Shown here: positions 1 to 9,572 of the stretch, one piece after another
Layout of the letters: the number at the start of each line of letters is the position of its first letter
Position numbering within the stretch: position 1 is the first letter of the stretch
Assembly: GCA_018829205.1 (NCBI GenBank)
Contig: JAHJUE010000023.1
Coordinates: 62,001 to 126,000, forward strand
DNA from: Bacteroidota bacterium
Lineage (GTDB): Bacteria; Bacteroidota; Ignavibacteria; Ignavibacteriales; Melioribacteraceae
Direction: 5' to 3'
DNA: 64,000 nt
The notes under the pieces: generated by a model
What the model saw: the letters and a program-made list of their open reading frames with translations, nothing else
Databases searched by the model: none
Told to the model about the DNA's origin: nothing
Program-made: the position numbers and the translations under genes

Positions 1-1649
1 ACGGCAAGGTAATGTTTATTTAGCATCTTATAAAAAGAGAGTTCAATTTTTTTCGGATCGATTATCACAAATTTTACTTCGGATGGGTGCTTAGCATAAA
101 GGAGGCTTGTAATCATCATATTAATACCGACACTTTTTCCCGCGCCGGTAGATCCAGCAATTAACATATGCGGCATTTTTGCAAGGTCGGTAATAAAAAC
201 ATCACCTGAAATAGTTTTACCGAATGCGAGCGGAAGTTCTGCTTTGGATTCTTTAATTTTCGCTAATACTGTTCTTGCAAAAACCGGAGAAGCTTCGGCG
301 TTTGGTATTTCCACACCTATCGCGCTTTTACCGGGTATAGGCGCAATAATTCTAATTCCTCTTGCAGCAAGGGCCAGAGCAATATCATGTTCCAAACTTA
401 CAATACGACTTATCTTAACTCCGGGCGCCGGAACAATCTCATAAAGAGTAACAACCGGTCCGGGAGTTACTGATATATCCTCGATTTTAATATCAAATAA
501 GGCAAGTTTTTCTTTTAATAATTCGGCGTTTCTTTTTAATTCTTCTTCGGGAATTTCTATTTCTTCCTGAGCTGGTTTATCAAGAAGATCAATTTTAGGG
601 AAATTATATTTTAGTTTTTCTTCCCATTGATCCGGTAGATGTTTTTCCTGATGATAGTCTATAGGTTCGTCAATATCGGCTGCATTTTTAAGTTTATCTT
701 TTTTGCCGCTATCTGATTTCGACTCTTCGGTTTTCGGAGGTTCCGGTTCAAGTTCTGCTTCAAGAATTTTCCCAGGTTCATCTTGTTTAATAATTCTGAT
801 TTTAGTTTCTTTTTCAGGAATAATTTCAGATATAGATTCATTATCAGGGTTTATAAATTCTTCGGGCTGAATTGTTTGTTTAAGGCTGTCCGTTTTTTTC
901 TTTTTAGAATTTTTTCTTCCGAATATTCCTTCTTTTTCAGCTTCTTCTTCATGTTTAATTATTTGTATTTTTGTGTCCTGGTCTTCTACTTCTTCATCTT
1001 CGGTAAAAGCGCCTCGGAACAGACCTGAAATAAATGAAAGTATTTTACCAATTTTTATATCGAAAACAATAAAGAAGGAAACAAACAAAAGTGTTGATAA
1101 AAATATTATGCTTCCCAGTCCGCCTAACAAACGGCCAACGCCGGCGCCAAAGAATCCGCCGACTTTACCCGATAGTTCGTTTACATCCGTAAGAACACCA
1201 AGTTCAAATCTTAAAACGCCAAAAAATGTTGAAAGGATAACACCGAGAGAAATTAAAAAGTTTGTTATATAGATTACTAATTTATGTTCGGAATTTCTGG
1301 CAATTGAATAACCCCAGATAAACAAAATTACTGGGAATATAATTGCGAAATAACCGATAGTAGAATTAATAAAGAAATCTGAAATATAGGCGCCGAATAT
1401 ACCCAGCCAGTTATGTATACTTTCGGCTCGTTTTAGAAATTCGGAATCAGATGAGAATACTTTAAAGAGATCGGTAAATCCGAACGTTAAATTTGCCTGA
1501 TCAAATCTAGAATAAGAAAGTATACTTAAAAATATCAACAATGAGAATAACGCAAGAAATATTCCTAATAACTTCTTCTTTTTTTCTACCGAAACAATGA
1601 AGTAGTTAGATTCCGCGGATTCTGTTTTTTTTATTTTTCTTTTTGCCAT
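1..1649 (-). CDS. ftsK: DNA translocase FtsK, N-terminal two thirds (3' end beyond the window)
   Basis: Septum-associated ATPase that pumps DNA during chromosome segregation and dimer resolution. My translation from the ATG at 1649 opens with a basic stretch and a hydrophobic segment near residues 27-46, followed by further membrane segments to about residue 200, as in the four-helix FtsK membrane anchor. A charged Lys/Glu-rich linker follows, then the alpha-domain ('SVTPGPVVTLYEIVPAPGVK') and a Walker A motif GSTGAGKS at about residues 499-506. The reading frame stays open to base 1, so Walker B and the gamma domain are outside the window. No close neighbour shares its strand within 160 bp upstream. 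The identity is secure; only the length is unknown. Confidence 0.95.
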   Translation of the reverse strand, partial: MAKRKIKKTESAESNYFIVSVEKKKKLLGIFLALFSLLIFLSILSYSRFDQANLTFGFTDLFKVFSSDSEFLKRAESIHNWLGIFGAYISDFFINSTIGYFAIIFPVILFIWGYSIARNSEHKLVIYITNFLISLGVILSTFFGVLRFELGVLTDVNELSGKVGGFFGAGVGRLLGGLGSIIFLSTLLFVSFFIVFDIKIGKILSFISGLFRGAFTEDEEVEDQDTKIQIIKHEEEAEKEGIFGRKNSKKKKTDSLKQTIQPEEFINPDNESISEIIPEKETKIRIIKQDEPGKILEAELEPEPPKTEESKSDSGKKDKLKNAADIDEPIDYHQEKHLPDQWEEKLKYNFPKIDLLDKPAQEEIEIPEEELKRNAELLKEKLALFDIKIEDISVTPGPVVTLYEIVPAPGVKISRIVSLEHDIALALAARGIRIIAPIPGKSAIGVEIPNAEASPVFARTVLAKIKESKAELPLAFGKTISGDVFITDLAKMPHMLIAGSTGAGKSVGINMMITSLLYAKHPSEVKFVIIDPKKIELSFYKMLNKHYLA

Positions 1650-1812
1650 TAAAACGAATATTAAAATTAATTTATTCTATAAACATGAAATGAAAAATAT
1701 AATCAGCTTTACAAATACAAAAGAACGTTTAATAAATTGAGTGAATAATTAAATTAATAAGTTTTCCAATAAGTCAGTCCTGCTAAAAAAATTAACAAAA
1801 TCAATTTAACAA

Positions 1813-2562
1813 TTACTCCGGTTTAAATTCATTGTCTTCTTCTTTAAATATTTTAATAACACCTGAGTAATAAAATGGAATAACATCCGATACCGAGAAC
1901 TCGGCGCATTCATTTAAATCATCTTCAAATCCGTTGCTTATTAATTTTTGTCCGTGCTCAGATTTTTTCAACATTTCAAATATACTGTCTCCGGAAGAAT
2001 CATTTAAAACAACACTGGCTTTGGCCGCGTCAGTTAATTCAACATCATTAGAAACATCACAAATTTCATTAATTAATTTCCCGGCGCATACTGTATCTTC
2101 AATGCAGAACATTCCGTTTGAACCGGCGCATAATATTTCAATATCATTATTTAATTTTGCCAAATGAGCCGCAACGGCTTTCAAATTTTTGAACGAACAG
2201 ATAAACAGGTTTTCTGAGAATTTTGCTTTAACAATAGCTTTTGAACCGTTTGAAGTATATAATATAATAGATTTACCTATAACTGTTTCGCTATTATATT
2301 CTGAAGGAGAATTGCCCAGATTAAAACCTTCAATTTTAGTTGTATTTCTTTCACCGCCAAGAAGAGTTTGTCCGCCGAATGCATTTCCGGATACCTTCAT
2401 TGCAAAATCTACAGATATTACGGGGATAACTTCTCGGGCGCCGTTTTCCAAAGCCGTAATAATAACTGTAGTAGCTCTCAGAACATCTATTACAACAGTA
2501 GTTTTTTTCGAAAAATAGAGTTCATCAACATTATGCGGTGAAAGAAGTACATTAATTTTCAT
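1813..2562 (-). CDS. comB: 2-phosphosulfolactate phosphatase family protein (ComB-like)
   Basis: This 249-residue protein is close to the usual family length. The N-terminal 'VVIDVLRATTVIITALENGA' segment (about residues 24-43) and the later 'GGERNTTKIEGFNLGNSP' and 'LYTSNGSKA' segments are hallmarks of the ComB family. Characterised members dephosphorylate 2-phosphosulfolactate in coenzyme M synthesis. Most bacterial relatives lie outside that pathway and their substrate is unknown, so the phosphatase activity is a family inference. The start lies 1 nt after the gcvT stop, making it the last gene of a tal-gcvT-comB operon. There is no obvious Shine-Dalgarno sequence, which suggests translational coupling. 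Confidence 0.85.
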   Translation of the reverse strand: MKINVLLSPHNVDELYFSKKTTVVIDVLRATTVIITALENGAREVIPVISVDFAMKVSGNAFGGQTLLGGERNTTKIEGFNLGNSPSEYNSETVIGKSIILYTSNGSKAIVKAKFSENLFICSFKNLKAVAAHLAKLNNDIEILCAGSNGMFCIEDTVCAGKLINEICDVSNDVELTDAAKASVVLNDSSGDSIFEMLKKSEHGQKLISNGFEDDLNECAEFSVSDVIPFYYSGVIKIFKEEDNEFKPE

Positions 2563-2563
2563 T

Positions 2564-3649
2564 TTATTTTTTCACAAAAGGAAGTTTAACAATTGTTGCG
2601 GGAATTTCTTTTCCCCTAATAAAAAAATTAACTGTATCGTTTTCTTTTGCGAATTCAGTTTTTACGTATCCCATTGCAATTGGTTTTTCAAGGATCGGGC
2701 TAACTGTACCGCTTGTAACTTGTCCGACAACCTGCCCGTTAACCGTTAAATCATAACCGTGCCTAGGGAAAGCTTTTTCTTCTGTAGTAATAGGCACTAA
2801 TTTTCTTTTTAATCCTTCTTCTTTAACTTTGATCAACACATCCTTTGCAATAAAATTTTCTTCTTTTTTAAGTTTTGTAATCCAGCCAAGTCCCGCTTCA
2901 AGAGGGTTTGTATTTTGGTCAATATCATTTCCGTAAAGACAATATCCCATTTCAAGTCTTAATGAATCTCTGGCGCCTAAACCAACAGGCTGAATATCAA
3001 ATTCTTTTCCCGCATCAAAAAGCGCATTCCATATTTTTTCGGCGTCGGTTTCATTTCCTTTAAAATACAATTCATATCCTAATTCACCTGTATAGCCGGT
3101 ACGCGAAACGATCATATCAACACCGGCGCATTTTGCTTTAATGAAATTATAATATTCCATTGTAATTTCCGAGTCGCATATTTTCTGAATTACTTTCTGC
3201 GAATTCGGGCCCTGTACGGCAAGCAATGAATATTCATCGCTTTCATCGTTAAGCTGTGCCCCGAAAATATTATTCTCTTTCATCCAGTTAAAGTCTTTGT
3301 CTTTATTGGATGCGTTAACAACAAGAAGATATTCTTCATCCGATATTTTGTAAACAAGAAGATCATCAACAATTCCGCCGTCGGGATAACACATTGCAGA
3401 ATATTGAACTTTACCAACGGTTAATTTTGAAACATCATTAATTGTAATATACTGCACAAAATCAAAAGCTTTTTCACCTCTAACAAATACTTCGCCCATA
3501 TGCGACACATCAAATACACCAACTGAATTTCTGACTGCTTTGTGCTCCGCGATAATTGAGGAATATTGAACCGGCATTTGATAACCCGCAAAATCGACAA
3601 TCTTAGCACCAAGTTTCTGATGAACATCAAACAGCGTAGTTTTTTTCAT
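2564..3649 (-). CDS. gcvT: Aminomethyltransferase, T protein of the glycine cleavage system
   Basis: Transfers the methylene carbon from aminomethyl-lipoyl-H protein to tetrahydrofolate, releasing ammonia. The 361-residue protein has the family's landmarks: 'HQKLGAKIVDFAGYQMPVQY' near the N-terminus, 'GVFDVSHMGE', 'SRTGYTGELGYEL', 'GLGARDSLRLEMGYCLYGND' (folate site) and the C-terminal 'GQVTSGTVSPILEKPIAMGY'. Two in-frame ATGs lie 6 nt apart. I chose the second (3649) because an AGAG precedes it at a suitable distance; the first (3655) would add Met-Lys. It follows the transaldolase-like gene by a few bases. gcvH and gcvP are not in the window, and no glycine-riboswitch-like leader is evident upstream of the operon. 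Confidence 0.95.
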   Translation of the reverse strand: MKKTTLFDVHQKLGAKIVDFAGYQMPVQYSSIIAEHKAVRNSVGVFDVSHMGEVFVRGEKAFDFVQYITINDVSKLTVGKVQYSAMCYPDGGIVDDLLVYKISDEEYLLVVNASNKDKDFNWMKENNIFGAQLNDESDEYSLLAVQGPNSQKVIQKICDSEITMEYYNFIKAKCAGVDMIVSRTGYTGELGYELYFKGNETDAEKIWNALFDAGKEFDIQPVGLGARDSLRLEMGYCLYGNDIDQNTNPLEAGLGWITKLKKEENFIAKDVLIKVKEEGLKRKLVPITTEEKAFPRHGYDLTVNGQVVGQVTSGTVSPILEKPIAMGYVKTEFAKENDTVNFFIRGKEIPATIVKLPFVKK

Positions 3650-3657
3650 TTTCATCT

Positions 3658-4302
3658 CTAGTTATTTTGTTTTTTCCAATCACTTAAAAATTTCTCTAAT
3701 CCGATATCGGTAAGAGGATGATTAAATAATTTATCAATTACACTAAAAGGAAGAGTAGCAACATCGGCGCCCATCTTTGCTGCTTCAACAACATGAAGAG
3801 GATGGCGGCAGCTTGCAACAAGCACCTCGGTTTCAAAACCGTAATTGTCATAAATCTGAATAATTTCTTCTATTAAATACATTCCGTCAGAACTAATATC
3901 ATCAAGTCTTCCAACAAAAGGGCTTATATAAGTCGCTCCGGCTTTGGCCGCAAGCAATGCCTGCGAAGCAGAGAAACATAATGTTACATTTGTTTTAATT
4001 CCTTTATCCGACAAAGCTTTAACAGCTTTTATACCTTCCTTTATTAAAGGTACTTTAACAACAATATTAGGATGTATTGCTGACAACTCATCAGCTTCTT
4101 TCAGAATCCCGTTTAAGTCAGTAGAAACGACTTCCGCGCTGACAGGTCCGTCAACAATTTTAAGTATTTCATTTAAAAGAGTTTTAAAATCTTTTCCTTC
4201 TTTTGAAACTAAAGACGGATTAGTTGTAACGCCGTCAAGAATTCCCATTGCCGCCGCTTCTTTAATTTCGTCAATATTTGCCGTATCAATAAAAAATTTC
4301 AT
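3658..4302 (-). CDS. Small transaldolase / fructose-6-phosphate aldolase family protein
   Basis: A 214-residue TIM-barrel protein of the MipB/TalC (Fsa) subfamily. It starts with the typical '[16 protein letters not shown]' and '[13 protein letters not shown]', carries the Schiff-base lysine segment '[10 protein letters not shown]' (about residues 81-90), and has '[20 protein letters not shown]' and '[10 protein letters not shown]'. The family either transfers dihydroxyacetone units in the pentose phosphate pathway or cleaves fructose 6-phosphate; sequence alone does not separate the two well, although most such bacterial proteins act as transaldolases. It is the first gene of the operon with gcvT and comB, with AAGGGA a few bases before the ATG. 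The roughly 90 bp upstream are AT-rich, with no recognisable riboswitch. Confidence 0.9.
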   Translation of the reverse strand: MKFFIDTANIDEIKEAAAMGILDGVTTNPSLVSKEGKDFKTLLNEILKIVDGPVSAEVVSTDLNGILKEADELSAIHPNIVVKVPLIKEGIKAVKALSDKGIKTNVTLCFSASQALLAAKAGATYISPFVGRLDDISSDGMYLIEEIIQIYDNYGFETEVLVASCRHPLHVVEAAKMGADVATLPFSVIDKLFNHPLTDIGLEKFLSDWKKQNN

Positions 4303-4394
4303 AGTATTCCCTTCCGTTTCAATTATAATATTTATTGGTTATAAATTAATATAAAAAAAACTGATTTTAATGATAGAATTTTACAAAAAATATT

Positions 4395-5963
4395 TTATGC
4401 TAATTCTTCAGTTATATCTTCACCAGTTTTGGCATTAATAATTTTAAATGACTGGGGACTAATTTTTTCTGTTTCCTCAATTTTAATATTCAGAAAATAT
4501 TTAAGTCGGAGTTTTATATGTGTTGAAATCATCCCTTCTTTCAGTTTTTTTCCTAAGGACGGATGCACACGAATTATAATAGCTTTTTGTTTTCCGGTTA
4601 CCTTAAATCTTTTCAGCCATTCTTCAATTTCGTAGATAAGGTTTGATTTCTTTATTAATAATCCCGTCCCTTCGCAATAAGGGCATGCTTCGTGAGTGGA
4701 CTGCATAATATTTTCACGGATTCTCTGCCTTGTGATCTGCATTAATCCGAATTCTGTCATAGGCAGCAATGCAATTTTAGCTCTGTCTTTTTTAAATTCT
4801 TTTTTCAGCTCGTCAAAAATTTTCTTTCTGTTTTTATCATCTTCAAGATCAATAAAATCGATAACAATTAATCCGCCAATGTCGCGCAATCTTAATTGAC
4901 GGGCAATTTCACGCGCGGCTTCTAAATCAGTTTTAAGAGAATTTAATTCCTGTTCTTTTTTCGCAGCGTAACGTCCGCTGTTAACATCGACAACATGCAT
5001 TGCTTCTGTATGCTCAATTACAATATGCCCGCCTGCAGGAAGCGGAACCTTTCTGCCCATTAAAGTTTTTATCTGCTCTTCGATTTTGAATGCTTCGAAA
5101 ATCGAAACTTCTTCTTTATAATGTTCAATTCTTTCGAGAAGTTCGGGCTGGAAAAATTGGAGGTAACTTTTAATTTCTTTATATAATTTTTTTGAATCGA
5201 TAAAAACCTTTGTTACGTCGGGCGTAAATAAATCTCTAATAACACTTATAGTTGTACTTAAGTCTTTATAAACTCTTGCAGGAGGATCTTTCTTTTTAAC
5301 GGTTTCCTGAATTTCTTCCCACGTTTTAATCAGAAATTTAATATCGCCTGCCAGCAGATCTTCGGGCTGGTTTTTCGCGGCAGTTCTAATTATTAATCCG
5401 CAATTATCGGGAAGAAGTTCTCTTGCCATTTTACGGAGTCTTCTTCTTTCTTTATAATCATAAATCTTTTTTGAAACTCCGATTTTATTGTCAAAAGGAA
5501 GCATAACACAAAATCTGCCCGGCAAAGAAATTGCTGAAGAAACCCTAACCCCTTTGTCCTTAACCGGTTCTTTAATAATCTGGATTAATATATCCTGCCC
5601 TTTATGAAGTTTAGGAATTGATTTCTCTTCGTTTCCTTTGGCTTGCGGTTTTCTGACAACATCGCCGTTTTCATCCTCATCATCTTCATCAATATCCCTG
5701 TCGTCTTCATCAATCATTTCGGTTAATGCTTCTAGCCTGTCGCCTATATCCGAAAAATGAAGAAATGCGTCATGCTTCATTCCGATATCAATAAAGGCCG
5801 CTCTTATTCCGGGAAGTACTCGTGCAATTTTACCTAAATATATATCGCCGACCATTCTTCTTTTTTCGGGATGATCAACAAAAAAATCTACCAATTTGCT
5901 GTCTTCGGTAATTGCAACTCTATTCTGCGATGCCGAAGAATTTATTATTATTTCTTTATACAT
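4395..5963 (-). CDS. rng: Ribonuclease G/E family endoribonuclease
   Basis: Endonuclease of rRNA maturation and mRNA decay. The 522 residues hold an N-terminal S1 domain ('GDIYLGKIARVLPGIRAAFI', about residues 40-59), the catalytic RNase G core ('GRYAAKKEQELNSLKTD', 'GGLIVIDFIDLEDDKNR' with the Mg-binding acidic residues) and a zinc-link CPYCEGTG at about 423-430. It lacks the long C-terminal scaffold of E. coli RNase E, so it is RNase G-like in length. The S1 domain carries an acidic insertion (about residues 84-105) dominated by Asp and Glu. The gene starts 5 nt after the dusB stop, so the two are probably co-transcribed. Confidence 0.93.
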   Translation of the reverse strand: MYKEIIINSSASQNRVAITEDSKLVDFFVDHPEKRRMVGDIYLGKIARVLPGIRAAFIDIGMKHDAFLHFSDIGDRLEALTEMIDEDDRDIDEDDEDENGDVVRKPQAKGNEEKSIPKLHKGQDILIQIIKEPVKDKGVRVSSAISLPGRFCVMLPFDNKIGVSKKIYDYKERRRLRKMARELLPDNCGLIIRTAAKNQPEDLLAGDIKFLIKTWEEIQETVKKKDPPARVYKDLSTTISVIRDLFTPDVTKVFIDSKKLYKEIKSYLQFFQPELLERIEHYKEEVSIFEAFKIEEQIKTLMGRKVPLPAGGHIVIEHTEAMHVVDVNSGRYAAKKEQELNSLKTDLEAAREIARQLRLRDIGGLIVIDFIDLEDDKNRKKIFDELKKEFKKDRAKIALLPMTEFGLMQITRQRIRENIMQSTHEACPYCEGTGLLIKKSNLIYEIEEWLKRFKVTGKQKAIIIRVHPSLGKKLKEGMISTHIKLRLKYFLNIKIEETEKISPQSFKIINAKTGEDITEELA

Positions 5964-5968
5964 TTTTA

Positions 5969-7051
5969 TTACTCAAAACTTTTATTAATTAGTTCAAATT
6001 CCTTTTCTTCAGCCAGCCAGAAAAGTACTTTGTTTTCAAATTTTTTATGTACGTTAATTAAATCTTCTTCCGGAAAATAATTATTAATAATTTTTTCCGA
6101 ATGCTCATAAATAAAATTTATTACTGAGGCGCTGTCCTTAAAAGAAAATATATTATCAAGAAAATTATTAATCCCGTTATATTTTCTGAAGTACCAAACA
6201 ACATTTTTCTTTATCCGGTCAAGTGCGTTATTTTCACCGAAGTCCCGCACAAGAAGTTTAATATGTCTAATTGCCGTATCTCTAACTTTAATAATATCCG
6301 GTTCTCCCGGGTCAAATCCTTTTTCAACTATTGAATTGTATCTTTCAAAAAGGAAAGGATTTCCCAATGCGCCTCTGGCAACCATTACAGAATCGCAGCC
6401 CGTATCTATTTTCATTTTAACAATATCTTCCGGTTCAAAAACTGAACCATTGCCTATTACGGGAATTGAAATATTATCTTTAACTTTTTTCAGCCATTCC
6501 CAATCAGGATTTTCCGAATACCTGTCAATCTTTGTACGGGCATGGACAATAATTAAAGATGCTCCGTTATCTTCGGCCGCTTTTGCATTATCTAAAACAT
6601 TAATGTTTTTTTTATCTTTACCCAGTCTAATCTTAATTGAAATAGGAACACCGTTAGCGCCTTCAACCATGCTTTTAACAAGCTTGCCTATAAGTTTAGG
6701 ATCATCAAGCAAACTGGCGCCCATATCATGCTTAGTAACCTTACTAACAGGGCATCCGCAATTAAGATCAATTAAATCCGGGGAATATTTTACGAGTTCT
6801 TTTACGGCATTTTTTAGAATAACCGGATTATTGCCGAGAATTTGAACTCCGACCGGCTGTTCATTTCTGCTGAAAACAAGCCGTCTTAATGTACCAAAAT
6901 CATTTTCAATTACTCCTCTGGCGCTAACCATTTGAGTAAACGTTAAGCCGGCGCCGAATTCCTTCGCAATTATTCTGAAAGGATGATCACTTACATCCGC
7001 CATAGGAGCTACAAATAATTTTTCCCCTAAATCTATATTTCCGACTTTCAT
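5969..7051 (-). CDS. dusB: tRNA-dihydrouridine synthase, DusB type
   Basis: Flavoprotein that reduces uridines of the tRNA D loop to dihydrouridine. The FMN-binding start 'LFVAPMADVSDHPFR' (residues 12-26) is followed by 'QILGNN', the active-site NCGCP (97-101, catalytic Cys expected at 100), 'KIRLG', 'VHARTK' and 'PVIGNGSV', and then 'GALGNPFLF'. The 360-residue length includes a helical C-terminal tRNA-binding domain. The ATG lies 43 nt downstream of the hairpin that appears to end the pnp transcript, so it needs its own promoter in that short gap or depends on readthrough. Confidence 0.93.
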   Translation of the reverse strand: MKVGNIDLGEKLFVAPMADVSDHPFRIIAKEFGAGLTFTQMVSARGVIENDFGTLRRLVFSRNEQPVGVQILGNNPVILKNAVKELVKYSPDLIDLNCGCPVSKVTKHDMGASLLDDPKLIGKLVKSMVEGANGVPISIKIRLGKDKKNINVLDNAKAAEDNGASLIIVHARTKIDRYSENPDWEWLKKVKDNISIPVIGNGSVFEPEDIVKMKIDTGCDSVMVARGALGNPFLFERYNSIVEKGFDPGEPDIIKVRDTAIRHIKLLVRDFGENNALDRIKKNVVWYFRKYNGINNFLDNIFSFKDSASVINFIYEHSEKIINNYFPEEDLINVHKKFENKVLFWLAEEKEFELINKSFE

Positions 7052-7093
7052 TTAATACTTTCTGATAAAACAATATCATTATGTTTAAAAACA

Positions 7094-7126
7094 AAAAATG
7101 CTGAATAAAAAGTATTCAGCATTTTT
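7094..7126 (-). terminator. Intrinsic terminator after pnp
   Basis: Perfect 14-bp inverted repeat (AAAAATGCTGAATA pairing with TATTCAGCATTTTT) around a 5-nt loop. On the minus strand it runs into TTTTTTGTTTTT. It sits just beyond the pnp stop and only 43 nt before dusB. Confidence 0.85.
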
Positions 7127-7139
7127 CCGCAAAAATTAT

Positions 7140-9239
7140 TTAATCTTTTTGCTCTTCTTTTTCTTCTGTCATTAAAACTTTACGGGAAAGGCTGAACTTT
7201 CCGTTTTCAATTTTTAACAGTTTAACTTTAATTTCGTCTCCTACTTTCAATACATCTTCAACTTTATCAACGCGTTTCACATCAATTTGCGAAATATGCA
7301 AAAGGCCTTGCGTTCCGGGTAAAATTTCCACGAAAGCACCGAATTCGGCCGTCTTCATAATTTTACCTACGTATGTTTTACCTACAATAGGAACTTCCAT
7401 CATTTTTCTAATATATTCTTTTGCGTTTCGAGCGCTTTCGGAATTTACACTGGCAATACTTACAGTACCGTCTTCGTCAATATTAATTTCAACTCCGAAA
7501 TCTTTTTGGATACCCTGAATAACTTTTCCGCCGGGTCCAATCAATGATCCGATTTTATCGACAGGAATTTTAGTAGATAATAAAGTCGGAGCAAAAGATG
7601 ATATGCTTTCTTTAGGTTTGGAGATAACTTCGTTCATTTTGCCTAAGATGTGCATTCTTCCTTCTTTGGCTTGATGAAGAGCTTTTTCCATAATTTCAAA
7701 AGATATTCCTTGAATTTTTATATCCATTTGGAATCCGGTTATACCGTTTTCAGAACCGGCAACTTTAAAATCCATATCGCCGAGGTGATCTTCATTTCCC
7801 AGAATATCTGAAAGAACCGCAAATTGATTTTCTTCTTTTACAAGTCCCATTGCAATTCCGGCAATAGCGCATTTAACGGGTACGCCGCCTTCCATTAATG
7901 CAAGCGATCCCGAACAAACAGTAGCCATTGAAGATGATCCGTTTGATTCCAAAATATCGGAGTTAAGACGAATAATGTAGGGGAATGCAGCTTCATTAGG
8001 AAGAATATGTTTCAATGATCTTTCTGCAAGATTGCCGTGACCAACTTCTCTTCTTCCTGTACCGCCGAATCGGCCAGTTTCACCAACGCAGAACGGTGGG
8101 AAGTTATAATGAAGAAGGAAACGTTTTTTGTATTCTTCATGAAGTCCGTCAATTATCTGCTCATCGCCCTTGGTTCCCAAAGTAAGAGTCATTAAACTTT
8201 GAGTTTCGCCTCTTGTAAATAAAGCGGAACTATGAGTTCTAGGAAGTACGCTTAAGTCAATTGAAATAGGGCGTATTTCAGTAGTGGTTCTGCCGTCGAG
8301 TCTTTTGCCTTCATTCAGAATTCTTTTGCGCATCAATTCTTTTTCAATATCATGAAGAATTTCTTTAATTGTTTTTTCCTGCTCGGGATATTTTTCGGCA
8401 AGAGCATCCAATACTTCTTTATTCAGTTCATCGTTTTTTGAATAACGTTCTTCTTTAGCAAGAACTGCAGATACGATTTCCGAATATTTATTGTAAGCCA
8501 AATCTTTAACATCTTTAACCAATTGCTCATCAACAATTTTAGATTCGACTTCCATTTTAGGTTTTCCGCACGCTGCCTGCAGTTCTAATTGAAGCTGAAC
8601 AATTCTTTTAATTTCGACCTGCGCAAATTTAAGAGCGGCCAGCATATCTTCTTCGTTAACTTCTTTTGCTTCTCCTTCCACCATCATAATTGAATCGGCA
8701 GTACCGGCAACAATCAATTCCATATCGCCTTTTTCAATTTCCTGATGAGTAGGATTAACAACAAATTTACCGTCGATTCTACCCACTCTAATTTCTGCAA
8801 TTGGTTCAAGAAAAGGGATATCAGAAATTACTAATGCAGCCGAAGCGCCAATTGCGGCAACAATATCTGCATCATTTTCACCGTCGTAAGAGTATACCAA
8901 TGCAATAATTTGAGTATCGTTTTTAAAATTGTCAGGGAATAAAGGTCTAATAGGTCTGTCAATTAATCTGGAGCTCAATATTTCTTTTTCAGTGGGTCTT
9001 CCTTCTCTTTTAAAGAAACCACCCGGAATTTTTCCGGCTGCAAAAGCTTTTTCTCTGTATTCAACAGAAAGCGGAAAATAATCCAAACCTTCCGCGGCTT
9101 TATTTGATGCAACAGCCGTAACAAGCACCATTGTATCTGCATAACGTACCATCACTGAACCGTTAGCTTGCTTTGCGTATCTACCTGTTTCAATCGAAAG
9201 TATCTTTCCGCCAATCTCAATTTCTTTTGTGTATATCAT
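7140..9239 (-). CDS. pnp: Polyribonucleotide nucleotidyltransferase (PNPase)
   Basis: Phosphorolytic 3'-5' exoribonuclease of the degradosome. The 699 residues show the full family order: a first RNase PH-like domain ('VMVRYADTMVLVTAVAS'), an all-helical domain, a second RNase PH domain ('GKRLDGRTTTEIRPI' near 313, 'RGETQSLMTLTLGT', 'GGTGRREVGHGNLAERSL', 'AGIAMGLVKE', 'DFKVAGSENGITGFQMDIK'), a KH domain ('IGSLIGPGGKVIQGIQKDFG', about 553-572) and a C-terminal S1 domain ('VGKTYVGKIMKTAEFGAFVE'). It follows rpsO by 12 nt, the arrangement known from many bacteria, and a strong terminator follows it. Confidence 0.98.
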   Translation of the reverse strand: MIYTKEIEIGGKILSIETGRYAKQANGSVMVRYADTMVLVTAVASNKAAEGLDYFPLSVEYREKAFAAGKIPGGFFKREGRPTEKEILSSRLIDRPIRPLFPDNFKNDTQIIALVYSYDGENDADIVAAIGASAALVISDIPFLEPIAEIRVGRIDGKFVVNPTHQEIEKGDMELIVAGTADSIMMVEGEAKEVNEEDMLAALKFAQVEIKRIVQLQLELQAACGKPKMEVESKIVDEQLVKDVKDLAYNKYSEIVSAVLAKEERYSKNDELNKEVLDALAEKYPEQEKTIKEILHDIEKELMRKRILNEGKRLDGRTTTEIRPISIDLSVLPRTHSSALFTRGETQSLMTLTLGTKGDEQIIDGLHEEYKKRFLLHYNFPPFCVGETGRFGGTGRREVGHGNLAERSLKHILPNEAAFPYIIRLNSDILESNGSSSMATVCSGSLALMEGGVPVKCAIAGIAMGLVKEENQFAVLSDILGNEDHLGDMDFKVAGSENGITGFQMDIKIQGISFEIMEKALHQAKEGRMHILGKMNEVISKPKESISSFAPTLLSTKIPVDKIGSLIGPGGKVIQGIQKDFGVEINIDEDGTVSIASVNSESARNAKEYIRKMMEVPIVGKTYVGKIMKTAEFGAFVEILPGTQGLLHISQIDVKRVDKVEDVLKVGDEIKVKLLKIENGKFSLSRKVLMTEEKEEQKD

Positions 9240-9251
9240 TAAATAATCCTT

Positions 9252-9521
9252 TTATTTTCTTAAGTTAAGTTCTTTTATAATTGCTCTGTATCTTTCGATA
9301 TCTTTACTGCGCAGATAATCAAGCAATCTTCTTCTTTTACCAACCATCATCATTAAACCTCTTCTTGAAGCGTGATCTTTTTTATGCTCAGAGAAATGAT
9401 CGGTTAAGTTATTAATTTTTTCGGTAAGAAGAGCCACCTGCACTTCTGCAGTGCCGCTGTCATTTGCGTCTTTACCGAATTTTTTAATTATTTCTTCTTT
9501 TTTTTCTTTTGTTAAGTTCAT
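9252..9521 (-). CDS. rpsO: Small ribosomal subunit protein uS15
   Basis: An 89-residue protein matching uS15 throughout, including '[20 protein letters not shown]', '[20 protein letters not shown]' and '[17 protein letters not shown]'. It binds the central domain of 16S rRNA. A good Shine-Dalgarno (AGGAGC, 8 nt before the ATG) sets the start. In enterobacteria S15 represses its own mRNA. Here a short hairpin overlaps the ribF stop just upstream, but I see no clear homology to the E. coli pseudoknot. Confidence 0.98.
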   Translation of the reverse strand: MNLTKEKKEEIIKKFGKDANDSGTAEVQVALLTEKINNLTDHFSEHKKDHASRRGLMMMVGKRRRLLDYLRSKDIERYRAIIKELNLRK

Positions 9522-9550
9522 TTTACTGCTCCTTATTATTATTTCGATTA

Positions 9551-9572
9551 AACCCCAGAATAACCCGGGATT
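9551..9572 (-). other. Hairpin between ribF and rpsO
   Basis: AACCCC and GGGATT can pair as a 6-bp stem with one G:U on the minus-strand transcript, around a 10-nt loop. It overlaps the ribF stop codon and lies about 30 nt before rpsO. There is no U-run, so it is not a standard terminator; an RNA-processing or S15-binding role is only a possibility. Confidence 0.3.

Noticed and set aside
4303-4394. Glycine riboswitch before the gcvT operon
   Set aside because: Only about 90 AT-rich bases are present, and none of the conserved glycine aptamer segments is seen.
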